From positions 1 to 42,933 of the forward strand of contig JAJRVQ010000105.1 of NCBI GenBank assembly GCA_024277255.1: DNA of 42,933 nucleotides, in the 5' to 3' direction. The notes beneath the pieces were generated by a model that saw nothing but the letters and a program-made list of their open reading frames with translations, searched no databases and had not been told where the DNA came from. This document shows positions 9,443 to 19,900 of this stretch, piece after piece (positions within the stretch are counted from its first letter, which is position 1; every line of letters starts with the position of its first letter). A program made the translations under genes and the position numbers. This stretch comes from Acidobacteriota bacterium (GTDB lineage Bacteria > Acidobacteriota > Thermoanaerobaculia > Multivoradales > SZUA-115).

Positions 9443-12400
9443 TTAGCCCGGGCTGAGCAGCGACAGGACGCGCAGGCTGCGTCCCGGCTGCGCCACCGCC
9501 TGCGCCAGGAAGCTCTCCACCTGGCTCAGCAGGCGAGAGATGGTGGTGCGATCGAACAGGTCGGTGTTGTACTGACCGCCCAGCCGCAGCCTTCGTTCAT
9601 CGCCCTCGGACTCGTGGAGGGCGAACAAGGAAAGGTCGAACTTCGAGGTGGCGGTATCGATCTCGACCACCTCCGCGCTGAGCCCCGGAAGGGCCAACTC
9701 CCGGCGGGGCGCGTTCTGGAAGGCCAGCATGACTTGAAACAAGGGCGATCGGTCGGTCGTCCGCTCGATGCCCAGCGCATCCACCAGCCGCTCGAAGGGC
9801 AGCGCCTGATGGGCATAGCCGTCGAGGGAGGTCTCCCGCGCCTGGACGATCAACTCCTCGATCGTCGGCCGGCCCGAGAGATCGAGGTGGAAGACCAGTG
9901 TGTTGACGAAGAGGCCGATCAACGGCTCGATCTCGCAACGCTCCCGGTTGGCCACCGGTGTTCCGATCAGCACCTGGCCCTCACCGGTGGCGCGCCGGAC
10001 CAGAACCGCGGCCAGCGCCGCCAGCACGACGATGAACGGCGTCGAACCGCTGGCGCCGGCCAGCCGGTCCACCGCCGCCGTCAACTCCGGCCCGAGCCGA
10101 TGGGCCACGCCCGCCCCCCGCTGTCTGGCCAGCGCCCGCCGCGGACGGTCGGTCACCAGCTCCAACTGGGGCACTCCCTCCAGTCGCTGGCGCCAGTAGT
10201 CCAGCTGCACCGCAAGCTGTCGCTCCACCGCCGGGCTGTGCTGCCAGGCAGCATAGTCCGAGTACTGGATGGGCAGCGCCGGAAGTTCTCTATCCCCTCG
10301 CCCGAGGCGCGCGCTGTAGCCTCGCGTCACCTCTTCGACCAGCACGCCCATCGACCAACCGTCCGAAACGATGTGGTGCATCGAAAGCACCAGGCGATGG
10401 TGCAGCGCCGTGAGCCGCAGCAGGAGCGGCCTCCACAGCGGGCCGGTGGTCAGATCGAACGGCCTCTCGGCTTCCAAGGCGGTCAAGGCGCACAACAACC
10501 GGTCCCCTTCAGCCTCGCTCAGTGCCGAGAGATCCACCGCCGGCAAGCGAACCGCCGGAGGCGAGGCTATGCGCGGCCGCGGCACGCCGTCATCGTCCTG
10601 AATCGTCGTGCGCAGGCTCTCGTGACGCTGCACCACCGCCGCCAGGCTGGCCGCCAGCGCCGCCGCGTCGAGTTGCCCGCGCAGGTCGACGGCGATCGGC
10701 AGGTTGTAGGCCGAGCCGCCCGGATCGAGCTGATCGAGGAACCACAACCGTTCCTGGGCGAAAGAGAGCAGCGGCTCGTCGCCGGGACCCCGAGCTACCA
10801 GCGGCGGGGCGAGCGTGGCCGCCGCCTCACTACCGCTCTCCCCGGCCAGCCGTGCCGCTGCGATGCGGTCGGCCTGATGGCGCAGCGTCGGGGTGGCGAA
10901 GAAGTCGCGCAGCGACAGTTCGACGTCGAACAGCTCGCGCACTCTGGAGATCACCCGCGTCGCCAGCAGTGAATGGCCTCCAAGATCGAAGAAGCTGTCC
11001 AAGGCGCCGACGCGCTCCACCGCGAGGAGATCGCGCCACTGGCCGGCGAGCGTCGCCTCGATTCCCGGGCGTGGTGCCACCCAGCGACGATCGCCCGCCA
11101 GGAGGCCCCAACGCGGCGCGGGCAGTGCCGAGCGATCCAGCTTGCCGTGGGCGGTGAGCGACAATTCGTCGACCGGGACGATCGCCGAGGGCACCATGTA
11201 GTCGGGCAGCTCCCGGCGCAACCACTCGGCGATCGCCGTTACGGTCAAAGGCTCTGCCGGTGCCGCGCCACCGGGTTCTCCGTCGGCGGCAACCACCCAG
11301 GCGGCGAGCCGCAAGTCCCCCGCCGCCGAAGTTCGCACGTCGACCACCGCCGCCTCGATACGTGGATGGGCCAAGAGGACCGCTTCGATTTCGCCCAGCT
11401 CGATACGGAAGCCGCGAATCTTGACCTGATGGTCGATCCGCCCAAGAAACTCGAGCTGACCGTCCTGGCGCTGGCGCACCAGATCGCCGCTGCGGTAGAC
11501 CCGGCCTCCCGAGGCTCCGCTCAGCGAGTCGGGCAGGAACTTCTCCGCGGTCAGCGCCGGTTGACCCAGGTATCCCCGCGCCAAGTGGTGACCGCCGATC
11601 CACAATTCGCCGGCGACTCCCAGCGGCACCGGCACCGGCCGCCGGGGATAGCGCACCACCCAGAGCTTGATTCCAGCGATGGCTCTGCCGATCGCGGGAG
11701 ATCCGCTTCCCCGTGACTCGACCGGCGTCGCGCTGGACACCACCGTCACTTCGGTCGGCCCGTAGTGGTTGTACAACGTGAAGGGAAGGCCGGCAGGAGG
11801 ACGCCGGGCCAGCCGATCTCCACCCGTCATCAAGGCGCGCAAGGGGGTGGCGGCGGGCCACGGCTGGGCGAGCAATCCCTCGCTGAGGGCCGTCGACAAG
11901 AAAGCGAGAGCGATTCGCTCCCCGAGCAACCAGCGCCCCAGCGACTCGACGGAGCCACGGAGTTCGTCCGGCGGCACGCAGAGGGTCCCGCCGGAGGTGA
12001 GGGTGGGCCAGATCTCCAGGACGGTGGCGTCGAAGGCCGGCGAGGCGCTCCAGCTGACCCGCTCTTGCGCTTGGTAGCCGTAGGTCGATCGGTACCAGGC
12101 GACCAGTTCGCTCAACCCTCGGTGAGCGATCTGCACCCCCTTGGGACGGCCGGTCGACCCTGAGGTGTAGATCACATAGGCGATCTGCCGTGGATCCACC
12201 GCCGGCAACTCGCCCTCGTCGTCGCCCTGTCGAACAGAGCTCAACTCGACCGCGACAACCGTAGCCGCCGTGCTCTTGCTCTGCTCACACCGCGCCCAGC
12301 GTTCGGCGCCGGCTGCACCGGTCAACAGAACCGGGGCGCCGCTGTCGCGCAGCATGAAGGCGATCCGCTCGTCCGGGTAGGCGGGGTCGATCGGCAGGTA

Positions 12401-15400
12401 AGCCGCCCCCACTTCGAGGATCGCCAGCACCGCGACCAGGTAGTGCGGGGAACGATCGAGCAGGACGGCGACCGGAACTTCGCGGCCGACGCCGCGGCGG
12501 CGCAGATCGACGGCCAGCCGCAAAGCGCTGGAGCGCAGCGCGCCGTAGCTCAACCGCTGCCCCCCCGCCACCACCGCCAACCGCCGCGGATGGCGCCGGG
12601 CCAGGCGGGCGAAGCGATGATGGACCGGCTCCTCGATGGCGCCAGCGGCCTCACCGGCAACTGAGAGGCTCTGCGCGCTGACACTCCATTCACCGGCCAG
12701 CTGTTGCCGTTCGGCCGGCGACAACAGGGGCAGTTCCTCCACCGGCAGCCGCGGCCTCTCCAGAGCCTCGCTCAACAGGGCACGATAGTGGCGATCCATC
12801 CGCGCCACCGTGGTCGAATCGAAGAGGTCGCGGTCGAACTCCCAGCTGCCGGCAATCCCCTCTCCTCGCTCGGCCAGGTTGAGCACCAGATCGAACTTGG
12901 CCGTTCCGGTATCGACCGGGCTAGAGCGCAGCGACAGGCCGGGGAGTTCCAGCTCGGCGCGCGGCGTGTTCTGCCAGGCGAGCATGACTTGGAAGAGCGG
13001 CGTGCGGCCCTGGTCGCGCTCCGGTGTCAGCTCTTCGACCAAACGCTCGAAAGGCAACTCCTGATGGGCGAAAGCTCCGAGAGTGGTCGCCTGTACCTGA
13101 TCGAGCAGCGCGAGGAATCCCGGCCGCGCCGAGAAATCGGCGCGCAGTGCCAGGGTGTTGACGAACATGCCGATCAGCGGCTCCAGCTCCGGCTGCGTGC
13201 GGCCGGCCACCGGAGAGCCGACGACCACATCCTGCTGGCCGCTGTAGCGCATCAGAAGCGCTTGCAGGCCGGCCAGCAAGAGGGTAAACAGGGTCAAGCC
13301 GCGGTCGTTGGCCAGCTGATTGAGCCGGCCGGTCAAGGCGGCGTCGAGTCGTGTGTCGGCCTGCGCACCGACATGGCGCCGAACCGCCGGGCGCGGCCGA
13401 TCGGCCGGCAGTTCGAGGCTGCTCGGCGCTCCCGCAAGCTGATCCCGCCACCACGCCAGTTCGGACTGCAAAGCGCCAGCGGCAAAACGGCGGCGTTGCC
13501 AGGCGGCGAAGTCACCGTAGCGAATCTCCGGCTCCTCGGCGGGCCGAAGCGGGCCGGATCGCGCCGCCGCGGCATAGAAATCGGTCACCTCTTCGACCAT
13601 CACGCCGGCCGACCAGCCATCGGAGGCGATGTGGTGCATGGTCAGCACCAGGCTGTGCTCACCGGCCGCCGAGCGCAACAGACAGCAACGCCAGGGCGCA
13701 TCTGCCGCCAGGTCGAAAGGATGGCGGGCCGCGGCCCGGCTCAACCGTTGGCGCGTCGGCTCGCGCCATCGCGCCGGCAACGCCGCCAGTTCCACCACCG
13801 GTAAGATCTCCCGGAGATCGCGCGGTGTGAGGAATCGTTGGCGGGGTTCGCCGGCCACCTCCAAGAAACGGGCTCGCAAGGGTTCGTGGCGCTCCTCCAC
13901 GGACGCCAGGGCGCGAGCGAGCAGGGCGGTATCGAGCCTGCCGCGCAGTTCGACGGCGGCGGCGATATGGTACGCCGCCGGTTGAGCGCTCAAGCGGTCG
14001 AGCAGCCACATGCGCGCTTGCGCGAAGGAGAGCGGCTGCGCCTCGCCCGCTTTTCGATCCAGCCGCTTCAGCCCCGACTGCGCCGCCTCGGCGGCCGGGC
14101 TCTCGCCCTGCTCGATTCGCCGTGTGATGCTTTGTGCCAGTGCTTCGATCGTCGGCGCGGCGAACAGCTCCTCCAGCGCCACCTCGTGGCCGAGGACTCG
14201 GCGCAGGCGGGCGATCAACCGCGTCGCCATCAATGAGTGGCCGCCGAGGGTGAAGAAGTTGTCGCGGACGCTGACCCTCTCAACGCCGAGCAACTCTCGC
14301 CACAGCTCGGCGATGCGCGATTCGAGCGGCGTGCGCGGCGCGATGAACCGCTGCTGCGCCTCGGTGTCGGCCGCGGCGAGTTCCGAGCACCCTGCTCGAT
14401 CCAGGTCAGCGGCGGAGCCGAGAAGTTGGAGGGTGCCGTCGCTGTGTCGCCGCGCCAGATCCTCCGTGCGGTAGAGGCGGCTTCCCGCTACCCCGGACCA
14501 GCCGTCGGGAAGGAAGCGGGCGGCGGTGAGGGCGGGTTGGCCGAGGTAGCCACGCGCCAGGTCGGCCCCGCCGATCCACAGCTCGCCGACGACACCGACG
14601 GGAGCCAGCAGCCCGCTGTGGCCACGGTGAACGACGTAGGCCCGGGATCCGGCCACGAGCGAGCCCGACAAGGGTTGCACGGCGTCGAGATCGAGGCAGG
14701 TCCCCGCTGCCAAGGCGGGCCATGCCGCCAGCAGGGCCTCCTCATGGTCCGTCGCCGAGAAGAGTGCGATGCGATCTGCCTCAATCTGGACGCTACCGCC
14801 GCCGGAACCGGCGACCCACCGGTTCAAGCCGTCGTGAGTCAACCCGATTCCGCGGGGACGGTCGCTCGCCGTGGCGGTATAGAGGATCGCGGCGAGCCGA
14901 TCCGGATGGACCTTTTCGGAGATCCTCGGCGACCGGGCGGTGGTCGAGCCAGCCACGGGCGGGCCGCCGTCCACGACCGCCGGCGACGGTGCGGCCAGGC
15001 CGCGCAGCCGTTCGAGTTGCCCGCGGTCGGCGATCACCACCCGCACCCCGGCGACGGACAGCAGGCGGGCGATCTGCTCTTCGGACGCCGCCGGATCGAT
15101 CATCAGGTAGGCGCCGCCGGCGCGCAACACCGCCAGCAAGGCCACCGGCAGGTCGGCGGAGCGCTCCATGACCAGAGCCACCGGCTCCTCGGCGCGGATG
15201 CGCAGCCGCTCCAATCGCGTCGCCAGCTGCGCCGAGCGGCGATCGAGTTCGCCGTAGGAGAGCCGGCGGTCGCCCTCCTTGACCGCAATGGCGCCCGGAA
15301 TCTGCCGCGCCCGGATCAGAACCGTCGTGGCCACGCTGCGTTGCGGGCGCAGTTCGCCGCCCATCGGCTGCGGCGCAGCCTCCGCGCCGCCGGAAGCATC

Positions 15401-16915
15401 GTTCCACTCGCCGGTAAGCTGGCGGATCTCCGCCGGGCTGAGCATCGGAAGACGATCGATCCGGCCGCCGGGAGCCGCCGCTACAGCCTCCAGCAGTGAC
15501 CGGTAGTGGCCGGCCAGCCGATCGATCGTCGCCGCCTCGAAGAGGGAGGGTCGATACTCCCAGAAGCCGCTTAGACCCGCCTCTTCCTCATCCAGCGACA
15601 GGGTCAGGTCGAACTTGGAGGTACCGGCGCCGGCACGCACCGTGGTCAGACTCAATCCGGCCAGTTCGAGCTTCCGGCGGGTGGCGTTCTGCATGGCGAA
15701 AAGGACGTTGAACAGCGGCGAAGGTGCCGAGTGCCGTTTCGATGCAGTTCGCTGTGGCGCCAGTTCGGTGACCAACCGCTCCAACGGCACCTTCTGATGG
15801 GAGAAGCAGGCCAGACTGCTCTCTTTGACCGCCTCGAGGAAGCGATCGAATGGGATGCCGGCGGCGGGAATCTCGAAGCGCAACGGCAGGGTGTTGACGA
15901 AGAAACCGATCAGCGCTTCGAGTTCGGGCCTCTCCCGGCCGGCCAGCGGAGTGCCCACCACAAGGTCGCGTTGCGCCGTGTAGCGCTCGAGGAGCAGCAG
16001 GAAGGTGGCCAGCGTCACCATGAAGAGGGTTGCGTCGTGCTCCTGAGCCATCCTCTCCAAGCGCTCGCACAGCGGTTGAGGCAAGGCGATCGGCAGCTGT
16101 GCTCCATCGACCGAGTCGCCCTGCCGAGCGGGGTGATCGAAGGGCAAATCGATGCGGCGCGCAGCTCCGTCCAGATGGTGGCGCCAGAAGGCCAGACTGG
16201 GGGCGATCTTCTCGGTGGACAGCTGCGCGTTCTGCCAGGCGGCGTAGTCGGCGTACTGAATTGGCAGTGCAGGTAGTGCAGCCGCGCCACCGCCGATCTC
16301 GCCGGCGTAACCGCGCGCCACCTCATCGATCAGCAAACCACTCGACCAGCCGTCACCGGCGATGTGGTGGAGGGTGAAGAGCAGGACGTGCTCTTCGCTC
16401 CCTCGGCGCAGAGCCAACGAACGCAGGAGCGGTCCGCGTCGCAGATCGAACGGGCGGGATCCCTCGCCGTCGATCAGCCGTCGCTCCACCTGGCGGCTGC
16501 GCTCCGGGGTGAGTCCCTGCAAGTCGACCAAGACCAGCCGCGGGAAGCCCTCCTCTGCCGCCAGCAGCAGTGCGACCGGTTCATCGCTGTGCCGCTCATC
16601 CGGAAAGACTGTGCGCAAGACCTGATGGCGCTCCACCACCCGCCGGATCGCCCGAGCGAGAGCACGGATCTCCAACTCGCCGCGCGCTTCCACCGCCATC
16701 GGCATGTTGTAGGCCGTCGAGCCCGGGGCCAGCCGGTCGAGAAACCAGAGCTGTCGTTGCGCCGCGGACAGCTCGATGGCCGCCCCTTGCGGTCGCCGGC
16801 CGATCGCCTCGGCACGTGCCTGGCTGGCCGCCTCGCTGCGCAGCTGGTCGAGCAAGCGGGCGCGCATGGCGGGCGGTAGCTGCTGAATCCGCTCCAGCTG
16901 GTCTCTCTGGCTCAT
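9443..16915 (-). CDS. NRPS protein B, C-A*(degenerate)-PCP-C-A-PCP-C
   Basis: NRPS subunit of 2490 aa. Its ATG overlaps the stop of protein A (ATGA), implying translational coupling. A short N-terminal segment is followed by C1 (HHIAGDGWS near 181), a degenerate adenylation domain (about 505-815), PCP1 (GGHSLMATR, Ser near 888), C2 (HHIASDGWS near 1092), A2 (TSGSTGRPKG near 1581, NHYGPTE near 1715, GKLDRSALP), PCP2 (GGHSLLATR near 1977) and a terminal C3 (HHIVSDGWS near 2178). The A2 code reads about DALFMGHVVK, which I cannot assign; it looks hydrophobic and shares positions with Leu codes. The first A domain has lost its P-loop consensus, substrate pocket and C-terminal subdomain, so that module should not self-load. 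No epimerisation domain is seen. The protein ends at a TAA in the C-A linker (LLSPG-stop-RHQVAVEW), where family members have a codon for Glu or similar. Confidence 0.93.
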   Translation of the reverse strand: MSQRDQLERIQQLPPAMRARLLDQLRSEAASQARAEAIGRRPQGAAIELSAAQRQLWFLDRLAPGSTAYNMPMAVEARGELEIRALARAIRRVVERHQVLRTVFPDERHSDEPVALLLAAEEGFPRLVLVDLQGLTPERSRQVERRLIDGEGSRPFDLRRGPLLRSLALRRGSEEHVLLFTLHHIAGDGWSSGLLIDEVARGYAGEIGGGAAALPALPIQYADYAAWQNAQLSTEKIAPSLAFWRHHLDGAARRIDLPFDHPARQGDSVDGAQLPIALPQPLCERLERMAQEHDATLFMVTLATFLLLLERYTAQRDLVVGTPLAGRERPELEALIGFFVNTLPLRFEIPAAGIPFDRFLEAVKESSLACFSHQKVPLERLVTELAPQRTASKRHSAPSPLFNVLFAMQNATRRKLELAGLSLTTVRAGAGTSKFDLTLSLDEEEAGLSGFWEYRPSLFEAATIDRLAGHYRSLLEAVAAAPGGRIDRLPMLSPAEIRQLTGEWNDASGGAEAAPQPMGGELRPQRSVATTVLIRARQIPGAIAVKEGDRRLSYGELDRRSAQLATRLERLRIRAEEPVALVMERSADLPVALLAVLRAGGAYLMIDPAASEEQIARLLSVAGVRVVIADRGQLERLRGLAAPSPAVVDGGPPVAGSTTARSPRISEKVHPDRLAAILYTATASDRPRGIGLTHDGLNRWVAGSGGGSVQIEADRIALFSATDHEEALLAAWPALAAGTCLDLDAVQPLSGSLVAGSRAYVVHRGHSGLLAPVGVVGELWIGGADLARGYLGQPALTAARFLPDGWSGVAGSRLYRTEDLARRHSDGTLQLLGSAADLDRAGCSELAAADTEAQQRFIAPRTPLESRIAELWRELLGVERVSVRDNFFTLGGHSLMATRLIARLRRVLGHEVALEELFAAPTIEALAQSITRRIEQGESPAAEAAQSGLKRLDRKAGEAQPLSFAQARMWLLDRLSAQPAAYHIAAAVELRGRLDTALLARALASVEERHEPLRARFLEVAGEPRQRFLTPRDLREILPVVELAALPARWREPTRQRLSRAAARHPFDLAADAPWRCCLLRSAAGEHSLVLTMHHIASDGWSAGVMVEEVTDFYAAAARSGPLRPAEEPEIRYGDFAAWQRRRFAAGALQSELAWWRDQLAGAPSSLELPADRPRPAVRRHVGAQADTRLDAALTGRLNQLANDRGLTLFTLLLAGLQALLMRYSGQQDVVVGSPVAGRTQPELEPLIGMFVNTLALRADFSARPGFLALLDQVQATTLGAFAHQELPFERLVEELTPERDQGRTPLFQVMLAWQNTPRAELELPGLSLRSSPVDTGTAKFDLVLNLAERGEGIAGSWEFDRDLFDSTTVARMDRHYRALLSEALERPRLPVEELPLLSPAERQQLAGEWSVSAQSLSVAGEAAGAIEEPVHHRFARLARRHPRRLAVVAGGQRLSYGALRSSALRLAVDLRRRGVGREVPVAVLLDRSPHYLVAVLAILEVGAAYLPIDPAYPDERIAFMLRDSGAPVLLTGAAGAERWARCEQSKSTAATVVAVELSSVRQGDDEGELPAVDPRQIAYVIYTSGSTGRPKGVQIAHRGLSELVAWYRSTYGYQAQERVSWSASPAFDATVLEIWPTLTSGGTLCVPPDELRGSVESLGRWLLGERIALAFLSTALSEGLLAQPWPAATPLRALMTGGDRLARRPPAGLPFTLYNHYGPTEVTVVSSATPVESRGSGSPAIGRAIAGIKLWVVRYPRRPVPVPLGVAGELWIGGHHLARGYLGQPALTAEKFLPDSLSGASGGRVYRSGDLVRQRQDGQLEFLGRIDHQVKIRGFRIELGEIEAVLLAHPRIEAAVVDVRTSAAGDLRLAAWVVAADGEPGGAAPAEPLTVTAIAEWLRRELPDYMVPSAIVPVDELSLTAHGKLDRSALPAPRWGLLAGDRRWVAPRPGIEATLAGQWRDLLAVERVGALDSFFDLGGHSLLATRVISRVRELFDVELSLRDFFATPTLRHQADRIAAARLAGESGSEAAATLAPPLVARGPGDEPLLSFAQERLWFLDQLDPGGSAYNLPIAVDLRGQLDAAALAASLAAVVQRHESLRTTIQDDDGVPRPRIASPPAVRLPAVDLSALSEAEGDRLLCALTALEAERPFDLTTGPLWRPLLLRLTALHHRLVLSMHHIVSDGWSMGVLVEEVTRGYSARLGRGDRELPALPIQYSDYAAWQHSPAVERQLAVQLDYWRQRLEGVPQLELVTDRPRRALARQRGAGVAHRLGPELTAAVDRLAGASGSTPFIVVLAALAAVLVRRATGEGQVLIGTPVANRERCEIEPLIGLFVNTLVFHLDLSGRPTIEELIVQARETSLDGYAHQALPFERLVDALGIERTTDRSPLFQVMLAFQNAPRRELALPGLSAEVVEIDTATSKFDLSLFALHESEGDERRLRLGGQYNTDLFDRTTISRLLSQVESFLAQAVAQPGRSLRVLSLLSPG
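14360..15360 (-). other. Degenerate adenylation domain within NRPS protein B
   Basis: The N-terminal part is still recognisable (YGELDRRSAQLATRL, then VALLAVLRAGGAYLMIDP). The A3 P-loop reads LYTATASDRPRG instead of YTSGSTG-PKG. After GTCLDLDAVQPL the reading jumps to PVGVVGELWIGG, so about 100 residues holding pocket positions 278-331 and the NxYGPTE motif are missing. After LYRTEDLARRHSDGTLQLLG the A8 (KIRG-RIE-GEIE) and A10 (GK-DR) regions are also missing. Its length is about 310 residues against about 500. The flanking C and PCP domains look intact. By the known chemistry of the family it cannot be a working adenylation domain. Confidence 0.88.
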
Positions 16916-19900
16916 CGCGGCGACCGCCCGGGGTCGGCTTGTGTGCCGCTCTGCATCCGGCGCTGCGCCCCGCCCTCTCCACCTTCGGCCAGTTCACCCT
17001 CCATCGCCGCCAGCAGCTCTTCGAGAGCGGCCGAGTCCGAATTCAACACCAGCCCCTCTTCCACCCGCTCGGCGAGAGTGGCCACCGTCGGCGCAGAGAA
17101 GAGCTGCGCCAACTCCAACTCGACTCCGATTTCCGAATGGATCCGCGCCACCACCCGCGAGGCGAGCAGCGAGTGGCCGCCGAGTTCGAAGAAGTGATCG
17201 TGCACCCCGACCCTCTCCACACCGAGCACGGCGCTCCAGATCAGCGCCAGGTGTTCTTCGAGGGGAGTCCGCGGAGTCACTCGCTCCTTCTCCGCCGTCG
17301 CATCCGGCGCCGGCAAGGCACGGCGATCGATCTTGCCGTTGGGGGTCTGCGGCAACGCCGGCAACTCGACCAGAACCGAGGGCACCATGTACTCCGGCAA
17401 GCGCCCGGCGAGGTACCGGCGCAACATCTCGCCATCGGCTTCAACCCCCGACTCGCCGACCCAGTAGCCGACCAAACGGCGCTCGTCGGCCGCCGTCCGA
17501 CCGGCCGTCACCACCGCTTCGGAGACGGCCCTGTGGGCGGCGAGAGCGACCTCGATCTCACCCAGCTCGATGCGGAAGCCGCGAATCTTGACCTGGTGAT
17601 CGGCACGCCCGAGGAATTCGAGCTGGCCCTCGGGCAGCCACCGCACCAGATCGCCGGTGGCGTAGATCCGGCTGCCGGGGCCACTGCCCGAGGCCACACC
17701 GGCGAAGGGATCCGGCAACCAGCGCTCGGCGGTCAGCGCCGGACGGTCGAAATAGCCGCGCGCCAGGCCACCGCCTCCCAAATAGAGCAGACCCGGCACT
17801 CCGACCGGAGCCAGGCGCATCCTCCCATCGAGCACATAGCCGCGACTGTTGGCGATCGGCACTCCGATGGTCGGCTCCTCGCCGCTGTCGAGGCGAGCCC
17901 GCGACGGCTCGTCGGCGCTCGACCACCAGGTCGAGTAGGTGGTGTCTTCCGACGGGCCGTACAGATTGAGTACCCGGCCCACGGCCGGCGCACTGGCGTG
18001 GATACGGCGCACCAGATCGCCCTTCAGCGGCTCGCCGGCGAGATTCACCGTCACCACGCTCTCAGGGATCGCCGCCAGCTCTTCGAGCACGGTGATCGCC
18101 GAAGGCACGGTGTTGATCAGGGTCAATGGGCACTGCGCCGTCAGCTCCGGCGCCCGCGGCGAAGTCAACACCAGTGCATCGTCGACGAGGAGCAACGTTC
18201 CGCCGCTGGCCAAGGGCAGGAAGATCTCGAAGACCGAAAGATCGAAGCAGACCGAGGTGGCGGCGAGGACCCCCGCCAGCTCCGCCTCGCTGAACACGGT
18301 CCGCGCCCAGCTGATCATCGCCACCGCGCTGGCGTGCTCGATCGCCACCCCTTTGGGTCTGCCGGTCGAGCCCGAGGTGTAGATCAGGTAAGCGAGGTTA
18401 CGGACGCCGGCCGAGCTCTTGGGCGCCGTGGCGGGGAATCGATCGAGCCGTTCGGCCTCGATGTCGAGCAGAAGCGTTCGCGCCCGTTGGTCGAAAGGTA
18501 CCGAATCGGCCAATGTACTCTGACAGAGGATCACTCGCGGTTGGCAGTCCTCAAGAATGAAGCCGCGCCTCTCGGCGGGATAGGCCGGATCGATCGGAGC
18601 ATAGGCGGCTCCCGCCTTGAGCACGGCGAGCAGAGCGACGATCAGACCTGGGGTGCGGGGCAGCATCACCGCCACCCGCTGCTCGGGTCCCACCCCCAGC
18701 CGGCGCAGAGCGTGAGCCAGCCGGTTGCTGCGCTCCTCCAGTTGGGCGAAGGTCACCTGGCCGTTCAAGGAGACCACGGCCCAGCGATCGGGATGGCGCC
18801 GGACGGAGGCGGCGACCAGATCCACCAGAGTCACCGCCGGCACTTCGAGGGTGGCCGGCATCACCCACTCGGCGAGCAGCTGGCCGCGCTCCGCCGCCGA
18901 GAGCAACGGCAGCCGTTCGAGCGCCCCACGCCCTCCACCCGCCAGATCGGTGACCAGGGCTCGTAGCAGGGTCGCGTAGTGGCCCAGCATGCGCTCGGCG
19001 GTGGCGGGATCGTAGAGGTCACGGCTGTACTGGAGGGCGAGGCCGAGTTCGCCGCCGCCTTCTCCACCGGCTTGCTCACCTCCCGGTTCTTGCCGCGCCG
19101 GCAGTTGCGCCGCGGTCAAGGCGAGGTCGAAGGGTGTTCCTTGTTCGGGAAGGGACTCGGAATGGAGGGTCAACTCGCCGAACTCGATGGGGTACCCCTG
19201 TGCACCGAGGGCGGCGGCGGCGAGCGCCTCGGATCCCCGCAGGTGCGGCCGCTGGAAGGTGAACATCACCTGGAAGAGCGGTGACCGGCTGGCGTCGCGA
19301 TCGGTCTCGATCTGTTCCGCCAGATCCTGCAACGGCAGCTCTTGGTGCTCGAAGGCGGCCAGCGCCGTGGCTCGCGTCCGCGCCAAGAATGCGCGGGTGG
19401 TCAACGGCGAGCGCGCCGACTCCTGGCGCAGATCGGCCACCATGGCCACCGGGTTGACGAAATAGCCCACCACCTCGGAGACGCCCTCGGCGCCGCGGCC
19501 GGAGGTCGGTGAGCCGACCGAGAAACGGCTCTGCCCGCTGTAGCGAGCCAACTGCGCCTGGAAGGCGGCGAGCAAGACCGCGTAGGGCGTGGTGGCACCG
19601 CCGGCCGCGGCTGAACGTACCGTCGCGGCGAGATCCGCCGGCAAGCGGGCCACCACGCGGCCGCCGCGGTAGCTGCGCAACGGCGGCCGGGGATGGTCGA
19701 CCGGCAGATCGAGGGCGGCAATGCCGTCGAGTTGCCGGCGCCAGAACTCGAGGTCACGCGCCCTTTGCTGCTGGTGACGCTCATCCTGCTGCCAGCGCAC
19801 CCAATCGCTGAAGCGCAGCGGCTCCACCCGCAGCAGCGCCGGCGGGTCGCTCGCTTGCGCCCCGCCGGCGCTGCCGCCTTCGCAAGCCTGGGCGTAGAGC

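Noticed and set aside
9443..9445. Recoded stop codon (selenocysteine or pyrrolysine) between NRPS B and C
   Set aside because: The codon is TAA, which is neither TGA nor TAG, and no recoding element was recognised. Nonsense change, error or true split are simpler.
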